In this document: piece after piece, positions 49,669 through 59,417 of the stretch
Numbering within the stretch: position 1 is the stretch's first letter
Layout of the letters: every line of letters begins with the position of its first letter
From: Bacteroidales bacterium
GTDB lineage: Bacteria; Bacteroidota; Bacteroidia; Bacteroidales; UBA932
Length of the DNA stretch: 64,000 nucleotides
Assembly (NCBI GenBank): GCA_024401695.1
Contig: JAKSKN010000011.1
Location: 1 to 64,000, forward strand
Reading direction: 5' to 3'
Notes under the pieces: model-generated
Seen by the model: only the letters and a program-made list of their open reading frames with translations
Told to the model about the DNA's origin: nothing
Databases searched by the model: none
Program-made: the position numbers and the translations under genes

Positions 49669-50772
49669 ATGGCTTCGCTCCGCAAAATAGTGGTTCAGGA
49701 TTTCCGCAACATCGAATTGCAGGAAATCGGATTCTCGTCCAACATCAACTGCATCAGCGGCGGCAACGGCGAAGGCAAGACCAATCTCCTTGACGCCATC
49801 TGGTATCTTTCGATGACCAAGAGCGCCTTCAGCGCCTCGGACCGCTACAACTTCCGGCACGGCTGCAGCTCCTTCGCTCTCAGCGGCACCTACGATATGC
49901 CCGGCGGCAGCGTATCCCGCTTCAGCATAAAGGCCGACGAAGGCGGCGAAAAGAAGATGAAGCGCGACGACAAGCCATACGACAGGATATCCTCCCACAT
50001 AGGAGTGCTGCCGATAGTGATGGTCTCCCCCGCCGACATCACGCTTGTCAGCGAGTCGGGCGACGAACGCCGCAAGTTCGTCAACTCCGTGTTGTCGCAG
50101 ATGGATGCAGAGTATCTGGCGGCTGTCATCCAGTACAACCGCCTGCTCCTCCAGCGCAACAAGCTTCTGAAAGCCGGAATCATTGACGAAGACCTCCTCC
50201 TGACATTCGACGAGCGTCTCACCGCACTCGCAGCCCCTGTTTTCCAGAAGCGCAGCGCATTTGCCGCAGAGCTCGCACCCACTGTCCAGAAATACTACAA
50301 GGAAATCTCCGGCGGCCACGAAAGCGTGGGCATAGAATACAGGTCCGACCTTCAGAAAGCCGCGCTCTCCGAAATCCTGAAGGAGCACCGCGAGAAGGAC
50401 CGTATATTCAAATTCACCACTGCAGGCATCCAGAGAGACGATTTTGTCTTCACGATGGACGGGCACCCAATACGCAAATGCGGTTCACAGGGCCAGCAGA
50501 AATCATTTCTGGTAGCGCTCAAATTCGCCCAGTATGACATTATGAAGACAGCCTACGGCTTCCCTCCCATCCTGCTGCTCGACGACCTGTTCGACAAGCT
50601 TGACATGTCAAGGGTCGCCAACCTTCTTTCAATGGTGGCCGGCAGTTCCTTCGGTCAGATTTTCCTGACCGATTCCAACAAGGTCCGCATCCGGGGCATA
50701 GTGGATGCCATAACCACGGACAGGGCCTATTTCGAGACGGCAGGAGGCGTCTTCACCCGTATCGATGAGTAG
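49669..50772 (+). CDS. recF: DNA replication/repair protein RecF
   Basis: A 367-residue SMC-like ATPase that helps load RecA at gaps. Walker A GGNGEGKTN (about 31-39) follows DFRNIELQEIGFSSNINCI; the signature-like region is KCGSQGQQKSFLVALKFAQ, and Walker B is PPILLLDDLFDKLD followed by IFLTDSN. The length is normal. It is first in a recF-dciA-pdxB-DUF4301 run with overlapping genes; dnaA/dnaN are not adjacent. Confidence 0.94.
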   Translation: MASLRKIVVQDFRNIELQEIGFSSNINCISGGNGEGKTNLLDAIWYLSMTKSAFSASDRYNFRHGCSSFALSGTYDMPGGSVSRFSIKADEGGEKKMKRDDKPYDRISSHIGVLPIVMVSPADITLVSESGDERRKFVNSVLSQMDAEYLAAVIQYNRLLLQRNKLLKAGIIDEDLLLTFDERLTALAAPVFQKRSAFAAELAPTVQKYYKEISGGHESVGIEYRSDLQKAALSEILKEHREKDRIFKFTTAGIQRDDFVFTMDGHPIRKCGSQGQQKSFLVALKFAQYDIMKTAYGFPPILLLDDLFDKLDMSRVANLLSMVAGSSFGQIFLTDSNKVRIRGIVDAITTDRAYFETAGGVFTRIDE

Positions 50773-51091
50773 GATGCCCCGAAAGACAGCCCTTAGCGTC
50801 GGCGATGCCATCAAAGACTTTCTGAAGCAGTACAAGCTCGCCTCAGGCCTTAACACGCAACTGGTCTTCAAAGCCTGGGATGACGCTTCAGGTGCCGGCA
50901 AATACACTCTCAAGAAATATTTCCGCGAGGGCAGGCTCTACATAACCCTCAGTTCCTCGGTTGTAAGGAGCCAGCTCAACTTCCAGAAGGACATACTGAA
51001 AGACAAGATCAACGAGATCCTTGCCACCGACGATCTCTTCACAGGCGACAACACGTCCGGCGGCTATGTCAAAGAACTGATACTCAAATGA
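50765..51091 (+). CDS. dciA: DciA-like protein (DUF721)
   Basis: A 108-residue DUF721 protein: VGDAIKDFLKQYKLASGLNTQLVFKAW is the conserved helix-strand start, and LYITLSSSVVRSQLNFQKDILKDKIN the core. DciA is the ancestral loader of the replicative helicase in bacteria lacking DnaC. Its overlap with recF (8 nt; or start at ATG 50774) and with pdxB (4 nt) fits the usual recF neighbourhood. Confidence 0.85.
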   Translation: MSRMPRKTALSVGDAIKDFLKQYKLASGLNTQLVFKAWDDASGAGKYTLKKYFREGRLYITLSSSVVRSQLNFQKDILKDKINEILATDDLFTGDNTSGGYVKELILK

Positions 51092-52122
51092 AACTGGTAA
51101 TAGACCGTTCCATACCCTTCATCAATGGGGTTTTCGAGCCATACGCCGAGGTCAAGTACCTCGACGGGATGACTATGGGCAGGGATGATATCCGCGATGC
51201 CGACGGTCTGGTCATACGCACCCGCACCAAGTGCAACGCCGAACTGCTCGACGGCACTGCCGTCAAGGTCATCGCGACCGCTTCCATCGGCACCGACCAC
51301 ATCGACCGGCAATATTGCCTGGAACGCGGGATTTTCCACAAGAACGCATCCGGCTGCAATGCGGGCGGAGTGATGAATTATGTCTTCTCCGCCCTGTACG
51401 GCACGGCCGCACGCCACAGCATTCAGCTTCAGGGCGCCACATTCGGCATAATCGGCGCGGGCAACTGCGGCACCCGTGTCGCCGGCACAGCCCGGACCCT
51501 GGGCTTCAAGGTACTCCTGAACGACCCCGTCCGCGCACTTGCCGAAGGTCCTTCAGCCTTCTGCGACCTGGACACGCTGCTGCAGGAATCCGACATAGTG
51601 TCCATACACGTCCCGCTGACAGAAAGCACCAGGGGTATGATCAACTCATCATTCTTCTCAAAAATGAAATACGGCGCCTTCTTCATAAACACCTCGAGAG
51701 GCAAGGTCGTCGTAGAGGACGACCTGATAGCGGCCATCCCGAAGCTCGGCCCCGTCATCATCGACACCTGGGAGAACGAGCCCTTCGTCAACCACACCCT
51801 GCTGCACCTTGCCGACATAGCCACCCCGCACATAGCAGGGTATTCATACCAGGGCAAGCAGTACGGGACAGCATATGCAGTGAGGACCATTGCGAGATTC
51901 TTCGGGCTCAAGGACCTCTACGACTACTTCCCGGAGACCACGGTCAAGGACCTGGAAGCGGTGAAAGTTGACTTCCACGACATGACCCAGGGCCAGCTTG
52001 CCGCGACATTCCAGTACAACTATCCTATCTTCACGGATGATTTCATGTTCAGGATGGCGCCCGAAAATTTCATCCAGCTGCGCAAGGACTATCAATACAG
52101 AAGAGAATTCTACGTCGAATAA
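51088..52122 (+). CDS. pdxB: Erythronate-4-phosphate dehydrogenase
   Basis: A 344-residue D-2-hydroxyacid dehydrogenase-fold enzyme of the DXP-dependent pyridoxal phosphate pathway. PdxB hallmarks: VIDRSIPFINGVFEPYAEVKYLDG at the start, TRTKCNAELL, ATASIGTDHID, GCNAGGVMNYVFSAL, the NAD motif FGIIGAGNCGTRVA, VPLTESTRGMI, and catalytic His in IATPHIAGYSYQGK. It is slightly shorter than E. coli PdxB (378) at the C-terminal dimerisation domain. It overlaps dciA by 4 nt. Confidence 0.93.
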   Translation: MKLVIDRSIPFINGVFEPYAEVKYLDGMTMGRDDIRDADGLVIRTRTKCNAELLDGTAVKVIATASIGTDHIDRQYCLERGIFHKNASGCNAGGVMNYVFSALYGTAARHSIQLQGATFGIIGAGNCGTRVAGTARTLGFKVLLNDPVRALAEGPSAFCDLDTLLQESDIVSIHVPLTESTRGMINSSFFSKMKYGAFFINTSRGKVVVEDDLIAAIPKLGPVIIDTWENEPFVNHTLLHLADIATPHIAGYSYQGKQYGTAYAVRTIARFFGLKDLYDYFPETTVKDLEAVKVDFHDMTQGQLAATFQYNYPIFTDDFMFRMAPENFIQLRKDYQYRREFYVE

Positions 52123-52136
52123 ATCACAATAATACT

Positions 52137-53636
52137 ATGGACAACACTAAAATGAATGCTCAGATTGAGCGCTTCCGCAAAGGGTTTCCCTGGCTTGACA
52201 TCGTAGCCGCCGCCACTCCGGGACGCGGAATCGAAGTTCTTTCAGAAAAGCGTCAGGCGGAAGCATCCGCATACGCAGACACTGCAACCGTATCCGGCAA
52301 ATGCAAGTTCGTACCGGCATCAGGCGCAGCCTCAAGGATGTTCAAGGATATTTTTGCAGGACAGGACATCGCCAATGACGCAACACGCAGATTGGCCTCC
52401 GAACTTCCGAAGTTCGCTTTTTTCGATGAAGCCGTTTTCGGCAAGGAACCTTTCAGCGCCACGGAAGCGGCGCGCAAGCTCCTCACCGACGCCGGCCTCG
52501 CATATGGCAGCAAACCGAAAGGTGTCCTCAAGTTCCACCGCTATCCGCAGGAGACACGCACTGCACTGGCCGAGCATTTCGTTGAAGGTCAGGCATATAT
52601 GCGCAACGCCGACGGCAGCGTCGACCTGATTGTAACCATTTCGCCGGAGCACAAGCCGCTCTTCGAAGCCGCAGTCGCAGAGATAAAGGACGAATATGAG
52701 AAACGCTACAACGTCAGATACAACATAAGCTTCACCTTCCAGGACAAGGAAACCGACACCGTAGCGGTCGATATGCAGAACAGGCCGTTCCTGAAGGACG
52801 ACGGCACGATCCTCTTCCGCCCGGCAGGCCACGGGGCCCTCATATACAACCTGAACCAGGTTGACGCCGAGCTTGTGTCCATCAAGAATATCGACAACGT
52901 GTGCGTGGAGCGTATGCAGCCGACCACATATCTATGGAAGAAGGTCCTTATGGGCCGCGCACTCGAGCTCCGCGACCGCATCTTCGGATATCTCTTCGCC
53001 CTTCGCCAGATAGAATCCTCCGAAGTGATTCCTCTGGGATACACGCCAGTGCTTGCCGCCAACCTCGGTCCGCAGGTTGATGTCTGGGCCACTGACGAGG
53101 TTCAGGCGCTATGCAATGAGATAGAGACATTCCTCAGCGAGGAGCTGTGCGTGGAGATGCCGGAACCAAAATCCTGCAGGGACCGCGCCCTTGCCCTGAT
53201 GAAGAAGCTCGACCGCCCTATCCGCGTATGCGGAATGGTGAAGAACGAAGGCGAGCCGGGCGGAGGGCCGTTCATCGTGCGCGCCAAGGACGGCAGCACA
53301 TCCCTTCAGATTCTCGAGGGGGCACAGATCAATCCCGACGACCCTCACGCCGTGGCTGCCCTGAAGTCAGCGACACATTTCAATCCGGTCGACCTCGTCT
53401 GCATCATCAAGGACTCCGAAGGCAAGCGTTTTGACCTTACGGAATATGTCGATGAAGAGACAGGGTTCATCAGTTCCAAGAGCTATCAGGGCCGTGAGCT
53501 CAAGGCTCTCGAGCTGCCTGGACTCTGGAACGGCTCGATGTCAGACTGGAACACGCTTTTCGTAGAAGTTCCCGTCGAGACATTCAACCCGGTCAAGGTT
53601 GTCCTTGATCTTTTGAGACCGGCACATCAGCAATAG
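52137..53636 (+). CDS. DUF4301 family protein
   Basis: A 499-residue cytoplasmic protein that I recognise as DUF4301, largely confined to Bacteroidota. Visible segments are CKFVPASGAASRMFKDIF (sugar-nucleotidyltransferase-like GxxSRM), LKFHRYPQETRTALAEHFVEG, ILFRPAGHGALIYNLNQVDAELVSIKNIDNV, and RVCGMVKNEGEPGGGPFIVRAKDG. The NIDNV/GHGAL pattern suggests a nucleotidyltransferase-type fold (UTP-glucose-1-P uridylyltransferase-like), but no function is established. It starts 14 nt after pdxB and ends the run. Confidence 0.8.
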   Translation: MDNTKMNAQIERFRKGFPWLDIVAAATPGRGIEVLSEKRQAEASAYADTATVSGKCKFVPASGAASRMFKDIFAGQDIANDATRRLASELPKFAFFDEAVFGKEPFSATEAARKLLTDAGLAYGSKPKGVLKFHRYPQETRTALAEHFVEGQAYMRNADGSVDLIVTISPEHKPLFEAAVAEIKDEYEKRYNVRYNISFTFQDKETDTVAVDMQNRPFLKDDGTILFRPAGHGALIYNLNQVDAELVSIKNIDNVCVERMQPTTYLWKKVLMGRALELRDRIFGYLFALRQIESSEVIPLGYTPVLAANLGPQVDVWATDEVQALCNEIETFLSEELCVEMPEPKSCRDRALALMKKLDRPIRVCGMVKNEGEPGGGPFIVRAKDGSTSLQILEGAQINPDDPHAVAALKSATHFNPVDLVCIIKDSEGKRFDLTEYVDEETGFISSKSYQGRELKALELPGLWNGSMSDWNTLFVEVPVETFNPVKVVLDLLRPAHQQ

Positions 53637-53657
53637 TGGAATTTGAAAAATAATTCT

Positions 53658-53665
53658 TATATTTG
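53658..53665 (+). promoter_or_regulatory. -7 promoter box of the mmd operon
   Basis: TATATTTG (TAnnTTTG), 48 nt before mmdA. The leader contains a small hairpin GGCGC-TTTCG-GCGCC (53681-53695), then a T/A-rich tract, so weak attenuation is conceivable. Confidence 0.6.
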
Positions 53666-53713
53666 CTTGTTGGTTAATCCGGCGCTTTCGGCGCCACTTT
53701 CTTAATTATTTTT

Positions 53714-55225
53714 ATGAGCATTCAACAGGACAACATCGCCAGGTTGGTGGAGCGCAGAGCCGCAGCACGTCTTGGCGGAGGAGAAAAGCGTATAGATGCA
53801 CAGCATGCGAAAGGCAAGCTTACGGCGCGGGAGCGTCTGGACCTGCTTCTCGATGCCGGCAGCTTCGAGGAATTTGACATGTTCGTGCAGCACCGCTGCA
53901 CCAATTTCGGAATGGACGCAAGCCATACCGACGGTGACGGCGTAGTCACAGGCCAGGGCACCATCAACGGACGCCTTGTGTACGTGTTCGCGCAGGATTT
54001 CACCGTCAACGGCGGATCCCTTTCAAAGACGATGTCCGAGAAGATCTGCAAGGTTATGGATATGGCGGCACGTAATGGGGCCCCCTTCATCGGCCTCAAC
54101 GATTCCGGAGGCGCACGCATCCAGGAGGGCATCGACTCCCTTGCCGGATTCGGTGACATCTTCGAACGGAACATACTCTCCAGCGGCGTTGTCCCTCAGA
54201 TCAGCGGCATCTTCGGCCCTTGTGCCGGAGGAGCGGTCTACTCCCCTGCCCTCACCGACTTCACCCTTATGGTCAAGGACACATCCTATATGTTCCTCAC
54301 CGGACCTGCAGTCGTAAAATCCGTTACCGGAGAAGAAGTCAGCCAGGAGGAACTCGGAGGTGCTTCCGTCCACGCAGGCAAGAGCGGTGTGGCCCACTTC
54401 TGTGCCGAATCCGAACAGGAAGGCATCGAGACCATCAAGAAGTTGCTCAGCTTCATTCCTCAGAACAATATGGAGACCGCTCCGGATCGCCCGACCAATG
54501 ATCCTGCCGGCCGCACGGACGACTCCCTCAACGAGATCATTCCGGACAACCCGAACAAGGCCTACGATATGTACAAGGTCATCGGCGCAGTGGTCGATGA
54601 CGGAGAGTTCTTCGAGATCCACAAGGACTTCGCCAAGAACATCATCGTCGGCTTCGCCCATATGGGAGGCCGCAGCGTGGGCATCGTGGCCAACCAGCCG
54701 GGCGTGCTTGCAGGTGTGCTGGACATCAACGCCAGCCGCAAGGCCGCACGCTTCGTGCGTTTCTGCGATGCATTCAACATCCCTCTGGTCACCCTCGTCG
54801 ACGTACCAGGCTTCCTCTGCGGCACTCAGCAGGAATACGGCGCAATCATCACCAACGGTGCCAAACTCCTCTACGCATACGGAGAGGCCACCGTGCCGAA
54901 GGTCACGGTCACGCTCCGCAAGAGCTACGGAGGCGCTCATATCGTAATGAGCTGCAAGCAGCTCCGGGGCGACATCAACTATGCCTGGCCGTCAGCAGAA
55001 ATTGCCGTTATGGGAGCGAAGGGCGCAGTCGGCATACTCAAGAATATCGGAGAAGAAGAATACAACGACCTTTTCTGCAATCCTTATCAGGCTGCACAGA
55101 AGGGATATATAGAAGATGTCATCGAGCCGCGCAACACACGTTTCCGCGTAATCAGGGCTCTCGAAACACTTGACGGCAAGCGTCAGGAAATGCCAGCGAA
55201 GAAACATGACAACCTTCCTTTATAA
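53714..55225 (+). CDS. mmdA: Methylmalonyl-CoA decarboxylase alpha subunit (carboxyltransferase)
   Basis: A 503-residue acyl-CoA carboxyltransferase. Crotonase-like N and C halves carry the CoA/biotin-binding motifs [41 protein letters not shown] and, in the C half, [52 protein letters not shown]. Together with the next three genes it forms the Na+-translocating decarboxylase that converts methylmalonyl-CoA to propionyl-CoA in the succinate-propionate pathway. A propionyl-CoA carboxylase beta role is possible in isolation, but the oadG/oadB partners argue against it. Confidence 0.9.
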   Translation: MSIQQDNIARLVERRAAARLGGGEKRIDAQHAKGKLTARERLDLLLDAGSFEEFDMFVQHRCTNFGMDASHTDGDGVVTGQGTINGRLVYVFAQDFTVNGGSLSKTMSEKICKVMDMAARNGAPFIGLNDSGGARIQEGIDSLAGFGDIFERNILSSGVVPQISGIFGPCAGGAVYSPALTDFTLMVKDTSYMFLTGPAVVKSVTGEEVSQEELGGASVHAGKSGVAHFCAESEQEGIETIKKLLSFIPQNNMETAPDRPTNDPAGRTDDSLNEIIPDNPNKAYDMYKVIGAVVDDGEFFEIHKDFAKNIIVGFAHMGGRSVGIVANQPGVLAGVLDINASRKAARFVRFCDAFNIPLVTLVDVPGFLCGTQQEYGAIITNGAKLLYAYGEATVPKVTVTLRKSYGGAHIVMSCKQLRGDINYAWPSAEIAVMGAKGAVGILKNIGEEEYNDLFCNPYQAAQKGYIEDVIEPRNTRFRVIRALETLDGKRQEMPAKKHDNLPL

Positions 55226-55616
55226 TTGCATCCTCACTGTCGGAAGCGACAAGATGGCCGTCACCGACCCGCACGGCTGGACGCTGACACTCATCAGCGT
55301 CAGCGTCGTGTTCGCGGCACTCATAATACTCTACTTCCTCTACAGCCTCTCAGGCGACATCTTCTCAGGCAAGTTCAAGAGAGAGAGGAAGCCGAAGAAA
55401 GTCAAGGGAGGCAAGATGGACGACGAAGTTGCGGCAGCCATAGCAATGGCCCTTGACGCCGAACTTTCCGGTGACGATGAGGTCGCCGCGGCAGTGGCCC
55501 TGTACATCTATCTCAACGACTCCGTCCACGATGTGGAACCGGGCTTTCTCACCATCAGCCGCAACAGCGGGAAATGGTCAGACAAATCACTGACCTTCAG
55601 ACGTTTACCAAGATAA
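55206..55616 (+). CDS. OadG-family subunit of the sodium-pumping decarboxylase
   Basis: A 136-residue small membrane subunit: one transmembrane helix (about 25-47, [29 protein letters not shown]) followed by a Lys-rich stretch and a cytoplasmic domain that ends with the conserved [13 protein letters not shown]-like tail. Gamma subunits anchor the alpha subunit to the beta channel. ATG 55206 overlaps mmdA by 20 nt; ATG 55254 (MAVTDPHGW) is an alternative. Confidence 0.8.
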   Translation: MTTFLYNCILTVGSDKMAVTDPHGWTLTLISVSVVFAALIILYFLYSLSGDIFSGKFKRERKPKKVKGGKMDDEVAAAIAMALDAELSGDDEVAAAVALYIYLNDSVHDVEPGFLTISRNSGKWSDKSLTFRRLPR

Positions 55617-55629
55617 TACAACAAAAGTC

Positions 55630-56052
55630 ATGAAAGAATACAAATTCAAGATCAACGGCAAGGACTACACAGTCGCCGTCAATGGAATCGAAGGCAAGAA
55701 CGCCGCTGTCACAGTCAACGGCGTAAATTATAACGTGGAGCTCGAGAATGCTCCGGCAGCAGTTCCGGCAGCCCCGGCGGCAGCCGCTCCTCAGGCAGCT
55801 GCTCCTGCAGCAGCACCCGCAGCTGCAGCTCCGGCAGGCGGAAAAGTCATCGCAAGCCCGCTTCCGGGCGTCATCATCTCAGTCGACGTCAAGGAAGGCC
55901 AGGCAGTGAAGCGCGGCCAGAAAGTAGCCGTCATCGAGGCGATGAAGATGGAGAACGAGATCCTCGCCGAGTGTGACGGAACCATCTCAGCCATCCACGT
56001 CAACAAGGGTGATTCAGTTCTCGAAGGTGACAAAGTCGTAACCATTGCCTGA
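55630..56052 (+). CDS. mmdC: Biotin carboxyl carrier subunit
   Basis: A 140-residue protein: a small N-terminal beta domain, an Ala/Pro flexible linker (about 41-70), then a biotinyl domain with biotinylated K106 in EAMKMEN and a conserved ASPLPGVI. It carries CO2 from MmdA to the MmdB channel. Lies 13 nt after the gamma subunit and overlaps mmdB by 1 nt. Confidence 0.93.
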   Translation: MKEYKFKINGKDYTVAVNGIEGKNAAVTVNGVNYNVELENAPAAVPAAPAAAAPQAAAPAAAPAAAAPAGGKVIASPLPGVIISVDVKEGQAVKRGQKVAVIEAMKMENEILAECDGTISAIHVNKGDSVLEGDKVVTIA

Positions 56053-57212
56053 TGGAAAACGTAATCAACAGTCTGCAGCAGTTCTGGCAGTTCACAGGCT
56101 TCGCAAACTGCACCTGGCAGCACCTTGTGATGATACTCATCGGACTGGTGTTCATCACGCTGGGCATCGTCAAGAAGTGGGAGCCGCTGCTTCTCGTACC
56201 GATCGGATTCGGTATGATCATCGGCAACATCCCGCTGTTCTTCGACCCTGCCACCGGCGTCGGCCTCAAAGTCGGCATCTACGAGGAAGGTTCCGTGCTC
56301 AACATCCTCTACCAGGGTGTGAAGCAGGGATGGTATCCGCCTCTCATCTTCCTCGGCATCGGTGCAATGACAGATTTCTCCGCCCTCATCTCACAGCCTC
56401 GCCTGATCCTCATCGGAGCAGCCGCGCAGATGGGCATCTTCGGTGCATATCTCCTGGCTCTTCTCTGGGGCTTCGCTCCGAATGAAGCCGGTGCGATCGG
56501 CATCATCGGCGGCGCCGACGGCCCTACCGCCATCTTCCTCAGCTCGAAGCTTGCTCCCGAACTGATGGGCGCCATCGCCGTATCGGCATACTCCTATATG
56601 GCACTCGTTCCCGTAATCCAGAAGCCTATCATGCTCCTGCTCACCACAAAGAAGGAACGTCTGATACGTATGAACAAGCCTCGCGTCGTCAGCCAGAGAG
56701 AGAAGATCATCTTCCCTATCGTCGGCTTCATCTGCACCGCCTTCATCGTGCCGTCAGGCCTTCCGCTCCTCGGAATGCTCTTCTTCGGCAACCTGCTTAA
56801 GGAAAGCGGCGTGACCAAGCGACTCGCCACCACCGCAGGCGGCCCGCTCATCGACATCGTCACCACCCTCATCGGCGTGACCGTGGGCGCATCCACCCAG
56901 GCGGACGTATTCCTCACAGGCAACTCTGTGAAGATTTTCGGCCTCGGTCTTCTCTCCTTCATCATCGCCACCTTCTTCGGTGTATGTTTTGCGAAATTCA
57001 TGAACCTCTTCCTGCCTGAAGGCAAGAAGGTCAACCCTCTCATCGGCAACGCAGGCGTTTCCGCCGTACCTGACGCAGCCCGCGTCTCCGAGGTAGTCGG
57101 TCTGGAAGCGGATCCTACCAACCACCTGCTCACACACGCCATGGCGCCAAACGTAGCCGGCGTGATCGGGTCGGCAGTAGCCGCCGGTATCCTCCTTGGA
57201 TTCCTCGGCTAG
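56052..57212 (+). CDS. mmdB: Na+-pumping decarboxylase beta subunit
   Basis: A 386-residue OadB/MmdB-type membrane protein with about ten transmembrane segments, which decarboxylates carboxybiotin while exporting Na+. Diagnostic segments: IGAMTDFSALISQPRLILIGAAAQMGIFGAYLLAL (the conserved Asp region), GIIGGADGPTAIFLSSKLAPELMGAIAVSAYSYMALVP, GNLLKESGVTKRL, and NHLLTHAMAPNVAGVIGSAVAAG. The start overlaps mmdC by 1 nt. The 3' end overlaps the converging gate-domain gene by 4 nt. Confidence 0.93.
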   Translation: MENVINSLQQFWQFTGFANCTWQHLVMILIGLVFITLGIVKKWEPLLLVPIGFGMIIGNIPLFFDPATGVGLKVGIYEEGSVLNILYQGVKQGWYPPLIFLGIGAMTDFSALISQPRLILIGAAAQMGIFGAYLLALLWGFAPNEAGAIGIIGGADGPTAIFLSSKLAPELMGAIAVSAYSYMALVPVIQKPIMLLLTTKKERLIRMNKPRVVSQREKIIFPIVGFICTAFIVPSGLPLLGMLFFGNLLKESGVTKRLATTAGGPLIDIVTTLIGVTVGASTQADVFLTGNSVKIFGLGLLSFIIATFFGVCFAKFMNLFLPEGKKVNPLIGNAGVSAVPDAARVSEVVGLEADPTNHLLTHAMAPNVAGVIGSAVAAGILLGFLG

Positions 57213-58348
57213 AATATACCGATAAACAACATAACGAAATGGGCAACCATTCCAGCGCAGAGGCCACCTATCGTATGAGCGATGATGGCCTTTGACGTAA
57301 GTTTACGGTAGCCTATGGAATCAAGCATAGCCGTATGGGTGCTGAAATAACCGCTCCAGCACATACCGATGGCGGTGCAGACCGCTATGGCATTGCTGTC
57401 GATCCATCCCTGCGAGATAAAGTTCGGGATGATGCTCAACGCGGCGCCAACGGCACCGAGAGCCGTGATCGGGAATGCAACCAGATGCGGATCCTTGAAG
57501 CCGAACATCCAGTCAAAGATAAAGTCAAGCTTGTCAGCGATCCACGGGAGGAGAGCCGTCCCTTCATATGCGCCTCCCGTATACGCGCCACTCCCGGACG
57601 GACCGAATGTGATTAACATCACCAGGGTCGAAATTATGAGCACGCCGGGGATGATGGCCAGGCCAACATCGACCCCGCTCTTGCCGCCGTCAAGCAGGGC
57701 GTTGATGACCCTGACGAACAGCGAAGGCTTGTTTTCGTCGTCCTTCTCGTCATCTGCCGCCGGCATCTCGGCAGCCCACTCTTCCTTGAACTGAGGATAT
57801 TCCTTCAGAACGGCCCTCTGCATCAGACGGGTTGAGATCACAGCACCGACAATCGATCCAAACAGGCCTACAAAAGGCTCCCAGTAGAAACCCTGGCCCA
57901 CCATGAATACAATCACGATGAGTCCCATTCCGAAGGCCGTACCGAAATTGGTGAGTGAGATGAGCTGATACTTCCTGAAATAGGAGGCAAAACGCCTGTC
58001 TCTGGCAAGTGTGATGATTGACGGATTGTCGGAAAGGAAAGTCATCACGGCTCCCAGAGAGGCCACGCCGGGAAGGTTGAACAGCGGTTTCATAAGCGGC
58101 CGCAGGATTTTCTCGAGCAGCGACACCACGCCGAATTCCACCAGAATCTGGCTGAGCGCGCCCATAAGCACGCAGATTGCCATAAGGTAGAAACAGGTGT
58201 TCAGAAGAAGGTCGTGCGCCGTGCGCATAATGGTGTTGAGCATATTGGACGGGCCCATCACCAACCCAAGATACGTAAAGATGCCCAGAACTATGACCAG
58301 GCACCACACTCCGGCGGACTTGCGTGATTTGCGGAATACAGGTTTCAT
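57209..58348 (-). CDS. Gate-domain (nucleoside-recognition) membrane protein
   Basis: A 379-residue integral membrane protein with two Gate repeats, as in SpmA/SpmB-like fusions of Bacteroidota: SQILVEFGVVSLLEKILRPLMKPLFNLPGVASLGAVMTFLSDNPSIITLARD in the first half and GVDVGLAIIPGVLIISTLVMLITFG with HLVAFPITALGAVGAALSIIPNF in the second. An acidic soluble loop lies near 195-215. Function is unknown, probably a transporter. It is coupled to the upstream porin gene (TGATG overlap). Confidence 0.75.
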   Translation of the reverse strand: MKPVFRKSRKSAGVWCLVIVLGIFTYLGLVMGPSNMLNTIMRTAHDLLLNTCFYLMAICVLMGALSQILVEFGVVSLLEKILRPLMKPLFNLPGVASLGAVMTFLSDNPSIITLARDRRFASYFRKYQLISLTNFGTAFGMGLIVIVFMVGQGFYWEPFVGLFGSIVGAVISTRLMQRAVLKEYPQFKEEWAAEMPAADDEKDDENKPSLFVRVINALLDGGKSGVDVGLAIIPGVLIISTLVMLITFGPSGSGAYTGGAYEGTALLPWIADKLDFIFDWMFGFKDPHLVAFPITALGAVGAALSIIPNFISQGWIDSNAIAVCTAIGMCWSGYFSTHTAMLDSIGYRKLTSKAIIAHTIGGLCAGMVAHFVMLFIGIF

Positions 58349-59319
58349 CAGTTATTCTTTCTTGCGAAATCCAGATTTAGAAGCTTCGGCTTCCACGTGA
58401 TGCCCGTCTGTACGAAATTACCTTCCGACGAATGCCAGTAATAGCAATGCAGGCGGACAGTCTTGTTTTCCTTAAGCGGAAAAAAATATGCACCCAGGCC
58501 GACCTTGAAGTTCGAGCAGCCCCTTTCGACCATAGGATTGTCCCACAGGTCATTCCGGTCGAAGGTACCCTTGACCATAATCTCACACCATTCCACGGGG
58601 ATTATGGACACATAGGCGATGGCCGACATATCCCTGAACAGACTCAGGGAGCCCGGAGCCGAACGGCCTATGAAATCAAGTTCAAAGGCCAGCGACCTGG
58701 TGATCTCGAATCTGTTGCCAAGTGAAAACTGGAAGGAATATTTCCCGGGGGTCACCTCGAACAGATTCGCTGAATACAGAGGTATCCAGCCGCCCGAGCC
58801 ATATGGACCGCGGAAAAGGAGGTTGAATGCCTTCAAAGCATTGTTCTCCGCCGATTCCATACTGGCATAGGGACTCCGGCAGAACTGGCCGACCAGTTCG
58901 TAATCACCAAGTTGCCTCGCCACCGAAACACCCAGCTGATAGCATTCGATATGGGAGTAGAATTCTGTCGAGAAATGAATGTCTATAGGTGCAGCGTCAT
59001 ATTCAAAACCGCCGCATTGCAATACCTGCTTGCCAGCCGAGAAAGTCCAGTCCCCCACCTTGTAATCGAGGTAGACCATATCGGTTGCATTCAGCGGCTG
59101 CGAGCCTGTCAGGGGTTTGGTAAACCTCTGCCTCCATACAAATTTTAGACCCGGAGCGAGTCCGGCATCCACACACAGATTGAGGTAATCGGCGTAAAAA
59201 TGAGGATTGTCGTCGAACATTATTCCCCCTCTGGTCTCGAAAGCGAGAGTCAGATTCTGGGCTTGGGCAAGATTCAGGAAAAGGGCCATCGACACAAGCG
59301 ACAGCATCAGTTTCTTCAT
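58348..59319 (-). CDS. Outer-membrane porin-like protein
   Basis: A 323-residue exported protein (signal peptide MKKLMLSLVSMALFLNLAQAQ). The whole mature part is a run of alternating amphipathic strands with aromatic girdles (LKFVWRQRFTKPL, MVYLDYKVGDWTFSAGKQVLQCGGFEYD, YSFQFSLGNRFEI, VRLHCYYWHSS). The K-G-DWTFSAGKQ pattern recalls the phosphate-selective porin (OprO/P) family. Substrate unknown. It may work with the gate protein encoded 1 nt downstream as an outer/inner membrane uptake pair (inference). Confidence 0.72.
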   Translation of the reverse strand: MKKLMLSLVSMALFLNLAQAQNLTLAFETRGGIMFDDNPHFYADYLNLCVDAGLAPGLKFVWRQRFTKPLTGSQPLNATDMVYLDYKVGDWTFSAGKQVLQCGGFEYDAAPIDIHFSTEFYSHIECYQLGVSVARQLGDYELVGQFCRSPYASMESAENNALKAFNLLFRGPYGSGGWIPLYSANLFEVTPGKYSFQFSLGNRFEITRSLAFELDFIGRSAPGSLSLFRDMSAIAYVSIIPVEWCEIMVKGTFDRNDLWDNPMVERGCSNFKVGLGAYFFPLKENKTVRLHCYYWHSSEGNFVQTGITWKPKLLNLDFARKNN

Positions 59320-59341
59320 ATCGGCATTAGCATTAGTGTCA

Positions 59342-59349
59342 CAAAAATA
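59342..59349 (-). promoter_or_regulatory. -7 promoter box of the porin gene
   Basis: Minus strand TATTTTTG (TAnnTTTG), 22 nt before ATG 59319. Confidence 0.6.
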
Positions 59350-59383
59350 GTACAAAAAACTTGATTTTAGGGCCTCTTTTTCC

Positions 59384-59391
59384 TATATTTG
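59384..59391 (+). promoter_or_regulatory. -7 promoter box of the V-ATPase operon
   Basis: TATATTTG (TAnnTTTG), 26 nt before ATG 59418; a -33-like CTTGA lies at 59360-59364, about 19-20 bp upstream. Confidence 0.65.
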
Positions 59392-59417
59392 TAATACACA
59401 TAATTAATTAGCGCCAT

